From: Syntrophobacteraceae bacterium
GTDB taxonomy: Bacteria; Desulfobacterota; Syntrophobacteria; Syntrophobacterales; Syntrophobacteraceae
DNA length: 35,795 nucleotides
Direction: 5' to 3'
NCBI GenBank assembly: GCA_003165235.1
Contig: PLSV01000382.1
Coordinates: forward strand, 6,417 to 42,211
Numbering within the stretch: position 1 is the stretch's first letter; the number at the start of each line of letters is the position of its first letter. Position numbers and translations under genes: made by a program. Of the stretch, positions 12,673-21,019 are shown piece by piece. The notes under the pieces were generated by a model, which worked only from the letters and a program-made list of their open reading frames with translations, had not been told where the DNA came from and did no database searches.

Positions 12673-13263
12673 CTAAGCTTTTTTAAATCTTTTCCTGAAA
12701 GCTGCCAGTCCGACCAGGCCGGAACCAAGCAGCAGCAAAGTCGCCGGTTCGGGGACAGTGGAAGCGCTTGCAGAAAAAGAGAGCGTGTCGGACCCTGATT
12801 GTGAGGAAAACTGCCACGTGCCAGAAGTAGAAGTGTCGCCGGTTATCGTAGCAAGTCCAGTGCCGCTAATGAGCAAGCCCGATGAATTCTCCGTAACAGA
12901 AGTGACGTATGCGTCGATAAAACTATATGTTGTTGTGCCGCCAACAGTGAATGTCCACAATGTCGCAATCTCGTTAGTAGTATCGACTACCTGGGGGGGA
13001 CCAAGACTAGACAAAAAAGTGAACGGAGAAAAAGTCGCCACCTGTCCTCCAGCATTCAACCCAGAATAGCCGCCTGTTTGCGTCAGGGCGCTGACTTGAA
13101 CATTAGCAAAACTCGTTACTGCTGTCGCATCAGGGATTGCGGCATTGAATACCGCAGTTCCAGTAAAATCGATTATGCCCGTAACCGAGGTCGCCTGGGC
13201 ATTAAGCGCCATAAAACCTGTCAATGCCACCACCAAACTCAGAATAATCGCCCGCCTTTTCAT
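12673..13263 (-). CDS. PEP-CTERM sorting domain protein
   Basis: A 196-residue secreted exosortase substrate. It has an N-terminal signal peptide (MKRRAIILSLVVALTGFMAL...AQA), a Thr/Ser/Gly-rich beta-type body without recognised domains, and a C-terminal sorting signal: VPEPATLLLLGSG, a hydrophobic helix and the basic end FRKRFKKA. The exosortase should cut near the PEP motif and release or anchor the protein during export. The ATG at 13263 is preferred because AAGGTGGAG precedes it; a GTG at 13275 falls inside that site. A sigma-54-like promoter lies at 13362. It sits directly downstream of prsK and is probably transcribed separately. Confidence 0.93.
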   Translation of the reverse strand: MKRRAIILSLVVALTGFMALNAQATSVTGIIDFTGTAVFNAAIPDATAVTSFANVQVSALTQTGGYSGLNAGGQVATFSPFTFLSSLGPPQVVDTTNEIATLWTFTVGGTTTYSFIDAYVTSVTENSSGLLISGTGLATITGDTSTSGTWQFSSQSGSDTLSFSASASTVPEPATLLLLGSGLVGLAAFRKRFKKA

Positions 13264-13361
13264 GATTTTCTCCACCTTGTAAAAGTTTATTCACACTTTC
13301 GAAAATATGTCAAATGGATGATAAAACTGCCTGTGTTAACTATTGTACGGCCATTTTGAAT

Positions 13362-13377
13362 TGCAATAGAAATGCCA
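13362..13377 (-). promoter_or_regulatory. Sigma-54 (RpoN) promoter of the PEP-CTERM gene
   Basis: The minus strand reads TGGCATTTCTATTGCA, with the invariant GG and GC separated by ten bases. It matches the consensus TGGCAYRNNNNTTGCW at all but one defined position. The predicted start is near 13350, giving a leader of about 87 bases. In known PEP-CTERM systems, PrsK/PrsR with RpoN activates substrate genes. Confidence 0.72.
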
Positions 13378-13485
13378 AACAATAAATCCGGCGAAGGCGC
13401 CATCCTAAGTGATTGATTCAACTAGCAATTATGTATATCATCCCTTCCGGGGCAATGCCTTGTCCGTCTTTGACTGATGCCAAAC

Positions 13486-13503
13486 TGTAAGGCAGGCCTT
13501 ACA
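13486..13503. promoter_or_regulatory. Perfect palindrome, candidate enhancer site
   Basis: TGTAAGGCAGGCCTTACA has two perfect 8-base arms around AG. It lies about 110 bases upstream of the -24 element, the usual distance for an enhancer-binding activator. PrsR binding is a hypothesis. The rest of 13264-13631 shows only a poorer GG-N10-GC site at 13452-13465. Confidence 0.5.
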
Positions 13504-13631
13504 CACTTTTTGCCCGGAAATGCTCCATAGCTCCGGCCCATTTTTGAATTTAGTTCTGAAATCAATGGGTTAATTAGAAAAACAGGTCAATTTCGAATTG
13601 TAAAATTTCCCGACACCGTGGGGGGGATTGT

Positions 13632-15728
13632 TCATGCAACGGGCAAAATCACCCGAAAAGTGCTTCCGCTCCCCTCCAGGCTCTGGACTTCTATCGTGCC
13701 CCCGTGGGCCTCGACTATCTTCCTGCTCTGGTACAGTCCGATACCCGATCCGTTATTTTTGGTCGTTGTGAAGGGACGAAAGAGATCCTTTTTTATGAAT
13801 TCGTTCGACATACCGGAGCCGTTGTCGATGACGGATAAAACCAGTTTATCCTTATCCCGGCAGGTTTCAACGCGCGTTTCTCCATTGTGGGCCATCGACT
13901 CATCGGCGTTAAGCACCAGGTTGAGTATTACCGTTTGCATCTGTTCGGCATCGAGCAAGGTTTTGGGCAGAGGGTTAAGATCGGTCGCCAGGGCGCCGTT
14001 CAGGTTCAAATTGGACAGCGTAGCGGCAACGATTTCGTTCAGATCGCATTCGGATTTTCTTATTTCGAATTTCTGGTTGAGGACCGACAACTGTCCGCAC
14101 ATCTTGCCGATTTTTTCCCTGCTGTTCGAAATCATCTTCAGGGCATCGGTTCGAAATTCCGGATTATCATAATGGACAGGGAAGTTTTGCAGGGTTAGAG
14201 ACAGGGTGGAGGCGATATTTTTCAGATCGTGCATGAAGAAAGCGGACAGGGACTGGAAAGCCTGCATTTCCCTGGCGCGTCCGAGACTCTCGAACAGCTT
14301 TTGGTTCAGGATCTGGGCGGCAGCCTGGTCGGCAAAGGTCTTAAGCAAGTCGAAATCCTCGACGGAAAACGGCGGCCCGGTCCGATTATTCATAGTCAGG
14401 ACCCCAATGAATTCCCCTCCTGCGGCAAGGGGAACGCAATACCTGATTTTCGCTCCCTCTAAAAAGCTGCTCAGCGGCGCGGAAAAAAGCTCCCATCCTG
14501 GGCTTTCCAAGTCTACCGGTTCATGCTGTCCACGCATTCTTTCCACCAGCACGGCCGCTTCATCATCGGCTGACTCGCTGCCGTGGCGCCCTGCAGAAAG
14601 AGCGGTCGAGGCGGTGAGGACCGGCCGGCGCAGGTCCTCGTCAACCAGCCAGATGCTCACGGCGGACGCCAGGAAAGTTTCGGAAACGGTTTTGGCGACG
14701 GCAGAGCACAGGCGCCTTGTGTCGGTCAGGGAACCCGTTTTATAGGTGAAATCGGTCCATATCTTTCGGTAATCGTAGAAAGGCCTCCGGAAATGGCGAT
14801 GAATGAATCTTCTCAGTTTATAGCGCACATGCTCCGAGAGAAGCAGGGCGGATGCCCCCAGCAAAGCCAAAAGGACAATGAAAGCGCTCTGAAAGAGCAT
14901 TTCGCTCAAGCCGAGATAAATCGCCAGTTTGACGGTTATCCCCAGCATCAGCAGATAGAACCCGCTTGCCAGCAGGGTGAGCGAACCGTACAGGAAATCC
15001 TGGGAAACGTAGATAGAGGCCTCGCGCAGGCGATTGCGGAGCGCAGATGCTATGAGCAGTATATTTGCGACTACCAGGACCGAGCTGTTGATTGCAAAAA
15101 GCCGGGTATCCACGATGGAATAAAGCAGGGTTTGCGCAGCGGTGTAAACACGAGCGGCAAAAATAAGACCGATTCCAAGAATGGAAAACTTGATCTGCCA
15201 TCGTATCGCCCCATACGAAGTCCTGAGAGTCTTTTCCAAATTGACGAGAATCAGGACGGAAAATAGCAGCAGAAAAACATAGAAGGCATAGCCCGACGGA
15301 CCAAGAGCAAGCAGCCAGATCCGTTTTGTGAATATGGACTTGGAACCGATGAAAAGATGGCCTCCCGCAACGGAAACCAGCAGCACGGGGACTGCAAAGG
15401 AGGCAAGAATTATCCACTTCCATCCCTTCACAAACTCTTTATAATTCTGCCGGGAGTAGCTTAGGCTGAAAAGGAGCCAGCTCCCTGGGATAAATGCGCC
15501 CGCCGCCAGCCTCCATTTTGCCCATCCAATCGCATCGTGCGACCAGACGGCCCCGCCGGCAAGAAGTGAGAGAACCGTCTCTGCTGCAAAGGCCGTCATT
15601 CCGAAGGCAAAGGCAAAGTAGGCAGGAGACCTGAAATCACGCCAAAGCGCAAGGGCCGCCGTCACTATGCTTAGGGCGATGCCGCCAAAGGCTAGCGCCA
15701 GTTGGATGTGTCCGGTTTCAAAATTCAT
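13632..15728 (-). CDS. prsK: PEP-CTERM system histidine kinase PrsK
   Basis: A 698-residue membrane sensor kinase. The first 300 residues hold about ten hydrophobic helices, then a GAF-like domain (about 330-480; LCSAVAKTVSETFLASAVSIWLVDE and YCVPLAAGGEFIGVLTMNN). The kinase core follows: H-box FFMHDLKNIASTLSL with phospho-acceptor His500, N-box LVLNADESM, and ATP-lid motifs DNGSGMS and NGSGIGLY. This layout is that of PrsK, the sensor paired with the RpoN-dependent regulator PrsR in exosortase loci. No PrsR gene adjoins it here: prsT lies upstream and the PEP-CTERM gene downstream. The start ATG at 15728 agrees with family N-termini (MNFETGHIQLALAF). Confidence 0.93.
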   Translation of the reverse strand: MNFETGHIQLALAFGGIALSIVTAALALWRDFRSPAYFAFAFGMTAFAAETVLSLLAGGAVWSHDAIGWAKWRLAAGAFIPGSWLLFSLSYSRQNYKEFVKGWKWIILASFAVPVLLVSVAGGHLFIGSKSIFTKRIWLLALGPSGYAFYVFLLLFSVLILVNLEKTLRTSYGAIRWQIKFSILGIGLIFAARVYTAAQTLLYSIVDTRLFAINSSVLVVANILLIASALRNRLREASIYVSQDFLYGSLTLLASGFYLLMLGITVKLAIYLGLSEMLFQSAFIVLLALLGASALLLSEHVRYKLRRFIHRHFRRPFYDYRKIWTDFTYKTGSLTDTRRLCSAVAKTVSETFLASAVSIWLVDEDLRRPVLTASTALSAGRHGSESADDEAAVLVERMRGQHEPVDLESPGWELFSAPLSSFLEGAKIRYCVPLAAGGEFIGVLTMNNRTGPPFSVEDFDLLKTFADQAAAQILNQKLFESLGRAREMQAFQSLSAFFMHDLKNIASTLSLTLQNFPVHYDNPEFRTDALKMISNSREKIGKMCGQLSVLNQKFEIRKSECDLNEIVAATLSNLNLNGALATDLNPLPKTLLDAEQMQTVILNLVLNADESMAHNGETRVETCRDKDKLVLSVIDNGSGMSNEFIKKDLFRPFTTTKNNGSGIGLYQSRKIVEAHGGTIEVQSLEGSGSTFRVILPVA

Positions 15729-15751
15729 TGATTACTCGAAAACATTTCAAG

Positions 15752-15797
15752 ATTTAGGAATTTAGGAAGTAATCCCTCAATCCCTCAATCCCTCAAT
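15752..15797. repeat. Octamer repeat cluster A
   Basis: In the gap between prsK and prsT, TTTAGGAA-type units are followed by three tandem TCCCTCAA units. The last runs into the prsT stop codon. The same octamer family recurs at 19749 and 20920. Confidence 0.75.
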
Positions 15798-18792
15798 TTG
15801 TTTTTAATCCGAGTTCAGCCAGGACGCGTTTCGCCTCCGGGGCGCCGTTAAATTCAGGCCCTATCTCGAGAGCGCGGTTCAGGGCTTTCTTTGCGTCGTC
15901 CATATTGCCGAGTTGATAATGCGCCATTCCCAGATGGTACTGGACTTCCGCATTGTCCGGTATCTTGGCGGCGCTTTCCTGCAGATAGACCAGCGCCCAG
16001 TCGTAATTCCCCTTTTTATAGAGCGTCCATCCAAGCGTGTCGGCAACATTGGGGTCTTCGGGAGCGCCGTCACGGGCTGTTTTGGCAAGGTTCAAAGCTT
16101 TTTCGATGTCCCCCTGTGTATCCAGGTAAATGCAAGCCAGGTTATTTGCCGCCGGCGCAAAACCCGGGTTTATCGAAAGGACCGCCTCGTATGCCTGCTG
16201 CGCTTTCAAGGCGTCGTTTCTTTGCTGGTTGAGTATGCCATCCAGCATCAGGGCAGTGATATTCTTGGGGTCCAGCTTGAGAGCTTCATCGACCTTTGCT
16301 ATTGCCTGGTCGATTTTCCGGGCGTCCCCGTATACCTTAGCGAGCGCCAGATAGGCGGAACCGAACGTTGGATCGATTTCGATCGCTTTCACATAGGCGG
16401 TTTCCGCCTTTTCGGTTTCATTCCGCGCGATGTATACCCTGCCAAGGATTTGGTACAATTCCGGCTTCGACGGGAAGATCCGGACCTGTCTTGTGACGCG
16501 TTCCAGGGCCGTATCGAGCCTGTCTTCCGCAATGTCCAGGGAGACAAGCTGCACGAGGGGTTCAACGGAACCGGGGGAAATTTTCAAAGCCTCCTCGAAA
16601 TGCTTGCCTGCTTCGATATTTTTACCCTGATTGCGCAAAGCCAGTCCCAGGAAATACTGCCCCCTTGAATCGCCGGGGTTTGCCTCCACCGACTTTTTAA
16701 GCAGCGCCGCCGCCTTGACGGGATCGTTGGCGCCCAGGTATGCTGCGCCCAGGAAGTCGTAAATCGTTGGGTTCTCATGTCCCTTCTCGATTAAGCCCTC
16801 CAGACCGCTGATAGCCGCCTGGAAAGCGCCTGAAGCGATGTCGAGTTCGGCCAGCCGCAGCCTGGCTTCGACAAAATCAGGATTGACATCGAGCGCCCGC
16901 ATGAAGGATGCCTTTGCGCTCTCGGTGTCCTTCAACTGCAACTGAGCAAGCCCCATAAAAAAATGGGCCTTTAAGGCGCCCTGATCGTATTTCAAGGCTT
17001 CATTGAAGTCCCCGGCCGCTTCACCCGCCTTCTTCAGGACAAGGTTCATCCGTCCCCTGAGGACCAGGGCCTCAACGCTGTTCGGTTTTTTCTGCAAAGC
17101 CGCGTCAAGCAGCCTGCCCGCCTCACCGAAATCCTGTTCATCAAGCGCAATTTTTGCCAGAAAATAGGAAGCCGGCAGGAAATCGGGGGTTTTTGCGAGA
17201 CAATCGGAAAGCACCCGTTTTGCCTCCGTCTTTTTCTTATTTGCTACATAGAATTCAGCCAGCTTTATAAGCGCTCCCGAAGGCGCCGCAGAAAGTTCGA
17301 CCGCTTTTTTCAACTCCTGTTCGACCCGGCCGGGGTCCTGCTTTCTCATGGATAGGTCCGCCATCAGCAGGTAAGCCTGCTCGGAACCCGGATCTATGGC
17401 CAATGCGTCGTTTATGGAACTTTCGGTCTTTTTCAGGTCGCCCTTTTTCATATAGAGCGAACCCAACGCCAGGTGGTATTGCGCCTTGTCCTGGAATTTG
17501 AGCCTGACCTGTTCCACGAGCTTTATGGCCCTGTCGATCTCCGCCGGAGACCTGGCCGCCTCGGACAAAAGCACAAAAGCTTCAAGGCTGTCGGTATTTT
17601 TTTCGAGCAGCCGAAGCAGGGTTTCAGTCGCCGGCTGATAGGCGCCGGCACGCACATCGGCTTCAGCGAGGCGCAGGGATGCATCCATGAAATCGGCGCC
17701 CATGTCCACGGCTTCTTTAAGGGAGGCCCTGGCCCTGTAGAGGTCCCCGTTGCTCATGTAAGCCAGACCGAGCAGAAACCTGGGCCAGGCCCAATCGGGA
17801 CGGGTTTTGATGACTTCCTGCAGTTCTTCTGCGGCCTTATCCGGTTCATTTGCGGCAAGCATCACCTGGGCTCGAGTGGCCCGCCCTTCCGGATCGGCGG
17901 GGTTCTTTTTAAAGACAGTCTCAAGAAGTTTGTTGCACCGGTCGAGGTCCTTCTCTTCGAGCGCGATCCGAGCCAGCCGATTGAGCGCCGGCAAGAAATC
18001 TGCGTCCTTTTCGATAATGCCCTCCAAAACGCTCTTGGCTTTATCCACAGACTTTGTTGCAATATAGAAATCGGAGAGCTTCATTTGAACAAACGGCGCC
18101 GCCGGCGCCAGTTCGGCTGCGGCCCTGTATTCCTGCTCCGCCTGAGAGAGGTCCTTCCTAATAATAGCTATATCGCCAAGCGCTAGGTGTGCTTCGAAGA
18201 GATTGGACTCTCCTTTGAGGGCATCTAAGTACGAACTCTCCGCCTTAAACAGGTCTCCCTTTTTCATTAACAGTTGCCCCATGACCAGGTGACGCATGGG
18301 CAGATCTGTGGCAGAAAACTGCACCCCTTCGAGTCGTGAAATTGTATCGGCGACCTCTTCCTGTGTGGCGGCAATGCCTGCCAACAAGGCGTAGGATTCT
18401 ATATTTTGGGGGTCCTTTTCAAGGATCGACTCTATCTCCTGGCGGCTTTCATCCATTTTGCGCGACATGGCCAGGATCCGGGCGATTTTGATCCTCACCT
18501 CCAGGTCCGCCGGATCGATGTCCTTTGCTTTCTGATAATACCGCAGCGCCTGCCCCGGATCTCCAACCGTGAGAAGGAGTGCAGCCATTTTCTTGTTTGC
18601 CTCCTTATGGTTGGGATCGATCCGGAGGACGTTGAAATATTCAGTGGCGGCTTCCCTGTATTGCTTCTGCGCAAAAAACTTCCCCGCATTTTCGAGGTGA
18701 CGCGCTTTCTTGACCTCGGGGGAAGCCCCGCATGCGGCCAAAGCAATGAAAAGCAGAATAAATGCTGAGCCGGTCTTTAAAAATGAACCCAT
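15793..18792 (-). CDS. prsT: PEP-CTERM system TPR-repeat lipoprotein PrsT
   Basis: A 999-residue lipoprotein made almost wholly of TPRs. A lipoprotein signal peptide ends at LAAC (MGSFLKTGSAFILLFIALAAC), followed by Gly-Ala-Ser, so the mature protein should be lipid-anchored. More than twenty TPR units follow, with the usual W/LxxxxxLG-like, A and P positions (for example AIEIDPTFGSAYLALAKVY). PrsT marks exosortase/exopolysaccharide loci and probably scaffolds secretion or polymer assembly. The ATG at 18792 has GGGAGG nine bases upstream; a TTG two codons earlier is too close to that site. It lies between the exosortase and prsK genes, probably in one operon. Confidence 0.92.
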   Translation of the reverse strand: MGSFLKTGSAFILLFIALAACGASPEVKKARHLENAGKFFAQKQYREAATEYFNVLRIDPNHKEANKKMAALLLTVGDPGQALRYYQKAKDIDPADLEVRIKIARILAMSRKMDESRQEIESILEKDPQNIESYALLAGIAATQEEVADTISRLEGVQFSATDLPMRHLVMGQLLMKKGDLFKAESSYLDALKGESNLFEAHLALGDIAIIRKDLSQAEQEYRAAAELAPAAPFVQMKLSDFYIATKSVDKAKSVLEGIIEKDADFLPALNRLARIALEEKDLDRCNKLLETVFKKNPADPEGRATRAQVMLAANEPDKAAEELQEVIKTRPDWAWPRFLLGLAYMSNGDLYRARASLKEAVDMGADFMDASLRLAEADVRAGAYQPATETLLRLLEKNTDSLEAFVLLSEAARSPAEIDRAIKLVEQVRLKFQDKAQYHLALGSLYMKKGDLKKTESSINDALAIDPGSEQAYLLMADLSMRKQDPGRVEQELKKAVELSAAPSGALIKLAEFYVANKKKTEAKRVLSDCLAKTPDFLPASYFLAKIALDEQDFGEAGRLLDAALQKKPNSVEALVLRGRMNLVLKKAGEAAGDFNEALKYDQGALKAHFFMGLAQLQLKDTESAKASFMRALDVNPDFVEARLRLAELDIASGAFQAAISGLEGLIEKGHENPTIYDFLGAAYLGANDPVKAAALLKKSVEANPGDSRGQYFLGLALRNQGKNIEAGKHFEEALKISPGSVEPLVQLVSLDIAEDRLDTALERVTRQVRIFPSKPELYQILGRVYIARNETEKAETAYVKAIEIDPTFGSAYLALAKVYGDARKIDQAIAKVDEALKLDPKNITALMLDGILNQQRNDALKAQQAYEAVLSINPGFAPAANNLACIYLDTQGDIEKALNLAKTARDGAPEDPNVADTLGWTLYKKGNYDWALVYLQESAAKIPDNAEVQYHLGMAHYQLGNMDDAKKALNRALEIGPEFNGAPEAKRVLAELGLKTN

Positions 18793-18830
18793 AATCAATT
18801 TCCTCCCGGTTCACTTATTTCTTGCCCTGC

Positions 18831-19718
18831 TTACCTCTTTTCCTGCGCTGCTTCGCTGCTTCGCGTGACTAATCTTCTTTCCAGTTTGGACAGGACGAAC
18901 AATATTACCGTTAGCCAGGCCAATCCGATGAAGAAAAAAGGAATCCCTCCGGCAGTATGCAAAGAGCCCTCGAGGACCTTTTTGTTCCAGTATACGCTCA
19001 ACCACACCAGAGTGGCGATCCTGAGCCCGTTTTTGAACGGAGCCACGAACATGGTCAGGATAATAAGTGTCAGCCTGGCCCCGTTTGTCCGCAGGAAATA
19101 GCGGGCATACAAGGTGCTGATTATCAGCAGTGCGATGCTCGACCTGATCCCGCTGCACTGAGGAGCAACCACTACGCTCACATCCGGAAGCGATATCGAA
19201 AAGCCCTGCTTTATCGGATAAAGTCGAAGCGCGTCCAAAACCCAGCAGGCAGCGTTATAGGATTGAACTTGCAGGAAGTATATCACCTTGTCCAGGACAA
19301 GGTCGGGTATCGGGATGGTGAAAAGGAGCAGGAAAACCGCAAATTGTGCTTTCCGGAAGGTTTTCAGGCCAAAGGAGAGCAGAAATATTCCGGCTAGGTA
19401 AAGCGCAAAAGCCAGGGACAAAATGGATGAGTAATCGTTAGGGCTAAAGCCGGATTGATTTATTCTTCCGTAAAAATACGGCGCGCAGCTCAAAAGGACC
19501 AATGCGCCGCCGCAAACCGGAGAATAACCCGCTTCGCTGAATATTTTCTTTCTTTCCGTAAATAGCACATATCCGATGATGAGGTAAATTGCAGGTATAT
19601 GAGAATAGAGATCGGACTGCGCCTGGAAGATGTCTATCGCAGTCCTGCTGAAAGCGAGAATTCCCAGCAGCAGCAACGGGCCAAATAGTAGTATCCTCTT
19701 GTCCGGTTTATGGATCAT
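18831..19718 (-). CDS. Exosortase (exosortase/archaeosortase family transpeptidase)
   Basis: A 295-residue polytopic inner-membrane protein with about eight helices. The three active-site residues are present: Cys188 in APQCSGIRSS, Arg233 in FKNGLRIATL and His254 in LHTAGGIPFF. These define the exosortase/archaeosortase family, which cleaves PEP-CTERM signals. The neighbouring PrsT and PrsK support an EpsH/XrtA-like class, but the subtype cannot be fixed by eye. The C-terminus has no DUF3485 (EpsI) extension, and no separate EpsI gene is seen in the window. The Shine-Dalgarno sequence is weak. The likely substrate is the PEP-CTERM protein at 12673. Confidence 0.93.
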   Translation of the reverse strand: MIHKPDKRILLFGPLLLLGILAFSRTAIDIFQAQSDLYSHIPAIYLIIGYVLFTERKKIFSEAGYSPVCGGALVLLSCAPYFYGRINQSGFSPNDYSSILSLAFALYLAGIFLLSFGLKTFRKAQFAVFLLLFTIPIPDLVLDKVIYFLQVQSYNAACWVLDALRLYPIKQGFSISLPDVSVVVAPQCSGIRSSIALLIISTLYARYFLRTNGARLTLIILTMFVAPFKNGLRIATLVWLSVYWNKKVLEGSLHTAGGIPFFFIGLAWLTVILFVLSKLERRLVTRSSEAAQEKR

Positions 19719-19748
19719 CCGGCGAGCACCCGTTCCCAGAGTATAATT

Positions 19749-19806
19749 TAGGAATTGAGGAATTGAGAAAGCCCTTAATTCAGGAATTGAGGAATTGAGG
19801 AATTGC
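19749..19806. repeat. Octamer repeat cluster B
   Basis: Two tandem GGAATTGA units, a spacer AAAGCCCTTAATTCA, then three more units lie between the exosortase start and the HicB stop. The orientation is opposite to the TCCCTCAA units of cluster A. Confidence 0.8.
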
Positions 19807-19819
19807 GGCGCAATCCCGT

Positions 19820-20236
19820 TTACTCCAGGCTTAAGATCAGTCGTTTCCCCAGCGTTGCGGCCGCCCGTTCAAGGCGTTTGAGGCTTAGGGAACTCTTCGG
19901 ATTTTCCAGTTGTTGGGCCGATGGCCATGAAGTATCGAGCGCCCTGGCAAGTTCAGCTAGAGTCTTAGCGCCTTCTCTTGTCTTGCGAATCAGAAGAGCT
20001 GCCTGAATTTGGGCTGAAGGATAGACCCAAACACCGCCCTCATGCTCTTGAGGCTCGGGAATCTCCACCCCTTCCTCCATCCGTCCTTCAAGAGTCAGGT
20101 TCAAAACCTCCTCGGCGTTGAACAGAGCTTCGGTCTCGGTAGCCCCTTCGCTAAACGCCTCCTCGAGGTCGGGGAAACACACAAAGAACCCCGAAGTCTC
20201 TCCTGGTTCAATCATGGCTTTGTAAGCGATTTTCAT
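19820..20236 (-). CDS. HicB-family antitoxin-like protein, no HicA partner
   Basis: A 138-residue protein. The N-terminal half has the HicB partial RNase H-like fold signature: YKAMIEPGETSGFFVCFPDLEEAFSEGATETEALFNAEEVL, in which FPDL and the spaced Gly-Ala-Thr are typical. The C-terminal half (about 75-138) looks like an XRE-type helix-turn-helix: LAELARALDTSWPSAQQLENPKSSLSLKRLERAAATLGK. HicB normally neutralises the HicA mRNase and represses its operon. No HicA-like ORF (a short basic protein with a catalytic His) is next to it. It sits inside the exosortase operon, so it may have become a regulator or be a leftover. A GGGGA site precedes the ATG. Confidence 0.82.
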   Translation of the reverse strand: MKIAYKAMIEPGETSGFFVCFPDLEEAFSEGATETEALFNAEEVLNLTLEGRMEEGVEIPEPQEHEGGVWVYPSAQIQAALLIRKTREGAKTLAELARALDTSWPSAQQLENPKSSLSLKRLERAAATLGKRLILSLE

Positions 20237-20245
20237 ATCAGTCCC

Positions 20246-20884
20246 CTAATTCGTTTGAATCGGGGTTTTTACCGGGAAGAAAAAAAGCTGGGTGTAGATG
20301 TAAGCAAAGGTCTCATCGATGACTGTTTTGAAGCCTTCAGTCGATTCCCACCACTGATTAGGATCATAGTACGGGTCCGGGCATGAAATGATTCCAACCG
20401 TAAAGTCAGGACCCAGCGCTTTACGAAAGAGCTGCGCACTTCTACGTGCATGCGCCCCCAGGGTATAGACATTAATGGCCTTGCCCGACATTCCGGAAGC
20501 CAGGAGCCAGTCCCTGAGGGCGACCGCCAATGCGAAGGTGCGGTCTTTGAGCACAGGCCGGGAAGGGACCTTCACGATCCGCCTTTCATCAACTCCTGCC
20601 TCCTTCAATATGGGAACAACCCAGCGCTTTTCGTCACCAAGAACCACCAACCGGATATAGCCGTGACCCTTGAACTCGGAAGCCGCGCTTTCAAGCGCCG
20701 GAACAGGTATCCATTCTTCCACGGCGAGGATTTGGGCCTGGACCGGCTCGGAGAGGCTGAGAAATGAGTGGATGTTTCTCATATAGCCCGCCGCCATTAC
20801 AAATGCAGTGAAGACTATCAACACCCACCCCCAGCAGGTTGGGACCCATAATTCCTTTCTTTTGACCAGGTTCAGGGAGGTCAT
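20246..20884 (-). CDS. YdcF/ElyC/SanA-like (DUF218-type) membrane-anchored protein
   Basis: A 212-residue protein with one N-terminal membrane helix (about 18-38, WVLIVFTAFVMAAGYM) and an extracytoplasmic domain. The domain pattern (ILAVEEWIPVPALESAA, RLVVLGDEKRW, AINVYTLGAHARRSAQLFRKALG, VGIISCPDPYYDP) resembles the YdcF/DUF218 family. Members of that family are linked to envelope and polysaccharide metabolism, and relatives occur beside exosortase genes in other bacteria. The chemistry is unknown. Nine bases separate it from the downstream HicB gene, so they are probably cotranscribed. The ATG at 20884 lacks a strong Shine-Dalgarno sequence. Confidence 0.65.
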   Translation of the reverse strand: MTSLNLVKRKELWVPTCWGWVLIVFTAFVMAAGYMRNIHSFLSLSEPVQAQILAVEEWIPVPALESAASEFKGHGYIRLVVLGDEKRWVVPILKEAGVDERRIVKVPSRPVLKDRTFALAVALRDWLLASGMSGKAINVYTLGAHARRSAQLFRKALGPDFTVGIISCPDPYYDPNQWWESTEGFKTVIDETFAYIYTQLFFFPVKTPIQTN

Positions 20885-20919
20885 TGAGAAACCACTTGAT
20901 TCAGGGATTAAAATTGATT

Positions 20920-21018
20920 TAGGAAGGATTCATGGATTTAGGAATTAAAATCCCCTTAGTTTGATATTCTTCAGTCCGATCTCAATCCTTTAATTCGTCA
21001 ATTCCTCAATCCCTCAAT
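20920..21018. repeat. Octamer repeat cluster C
   Basis: A run of degenerate units (TTTAGGAA, GGATTTAGGAATT, then TCAATTCC and TCAATCCC) fills the gap between the YdcF-like and methyltransferase genes. It is the same family as clusters A and B. No promoter is evident. Confidence 0.65.
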
Positions 21019-21019
21019 T

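Noticed and set aside
13452-13465. Another GG-N10-GC site on the minus strand upstream of the PEP-CTERM gene.
   Set aside because: The -24 box (CGGACA) is poor and the site at 13362 is much closer to consensus and to the gene.
15752-21018. Possible CRISPR array from the octamer repeats.
   Set aside because: Units are 8 bases, contiguous or degenerate, without uniform spacers, and no cas genes are present.
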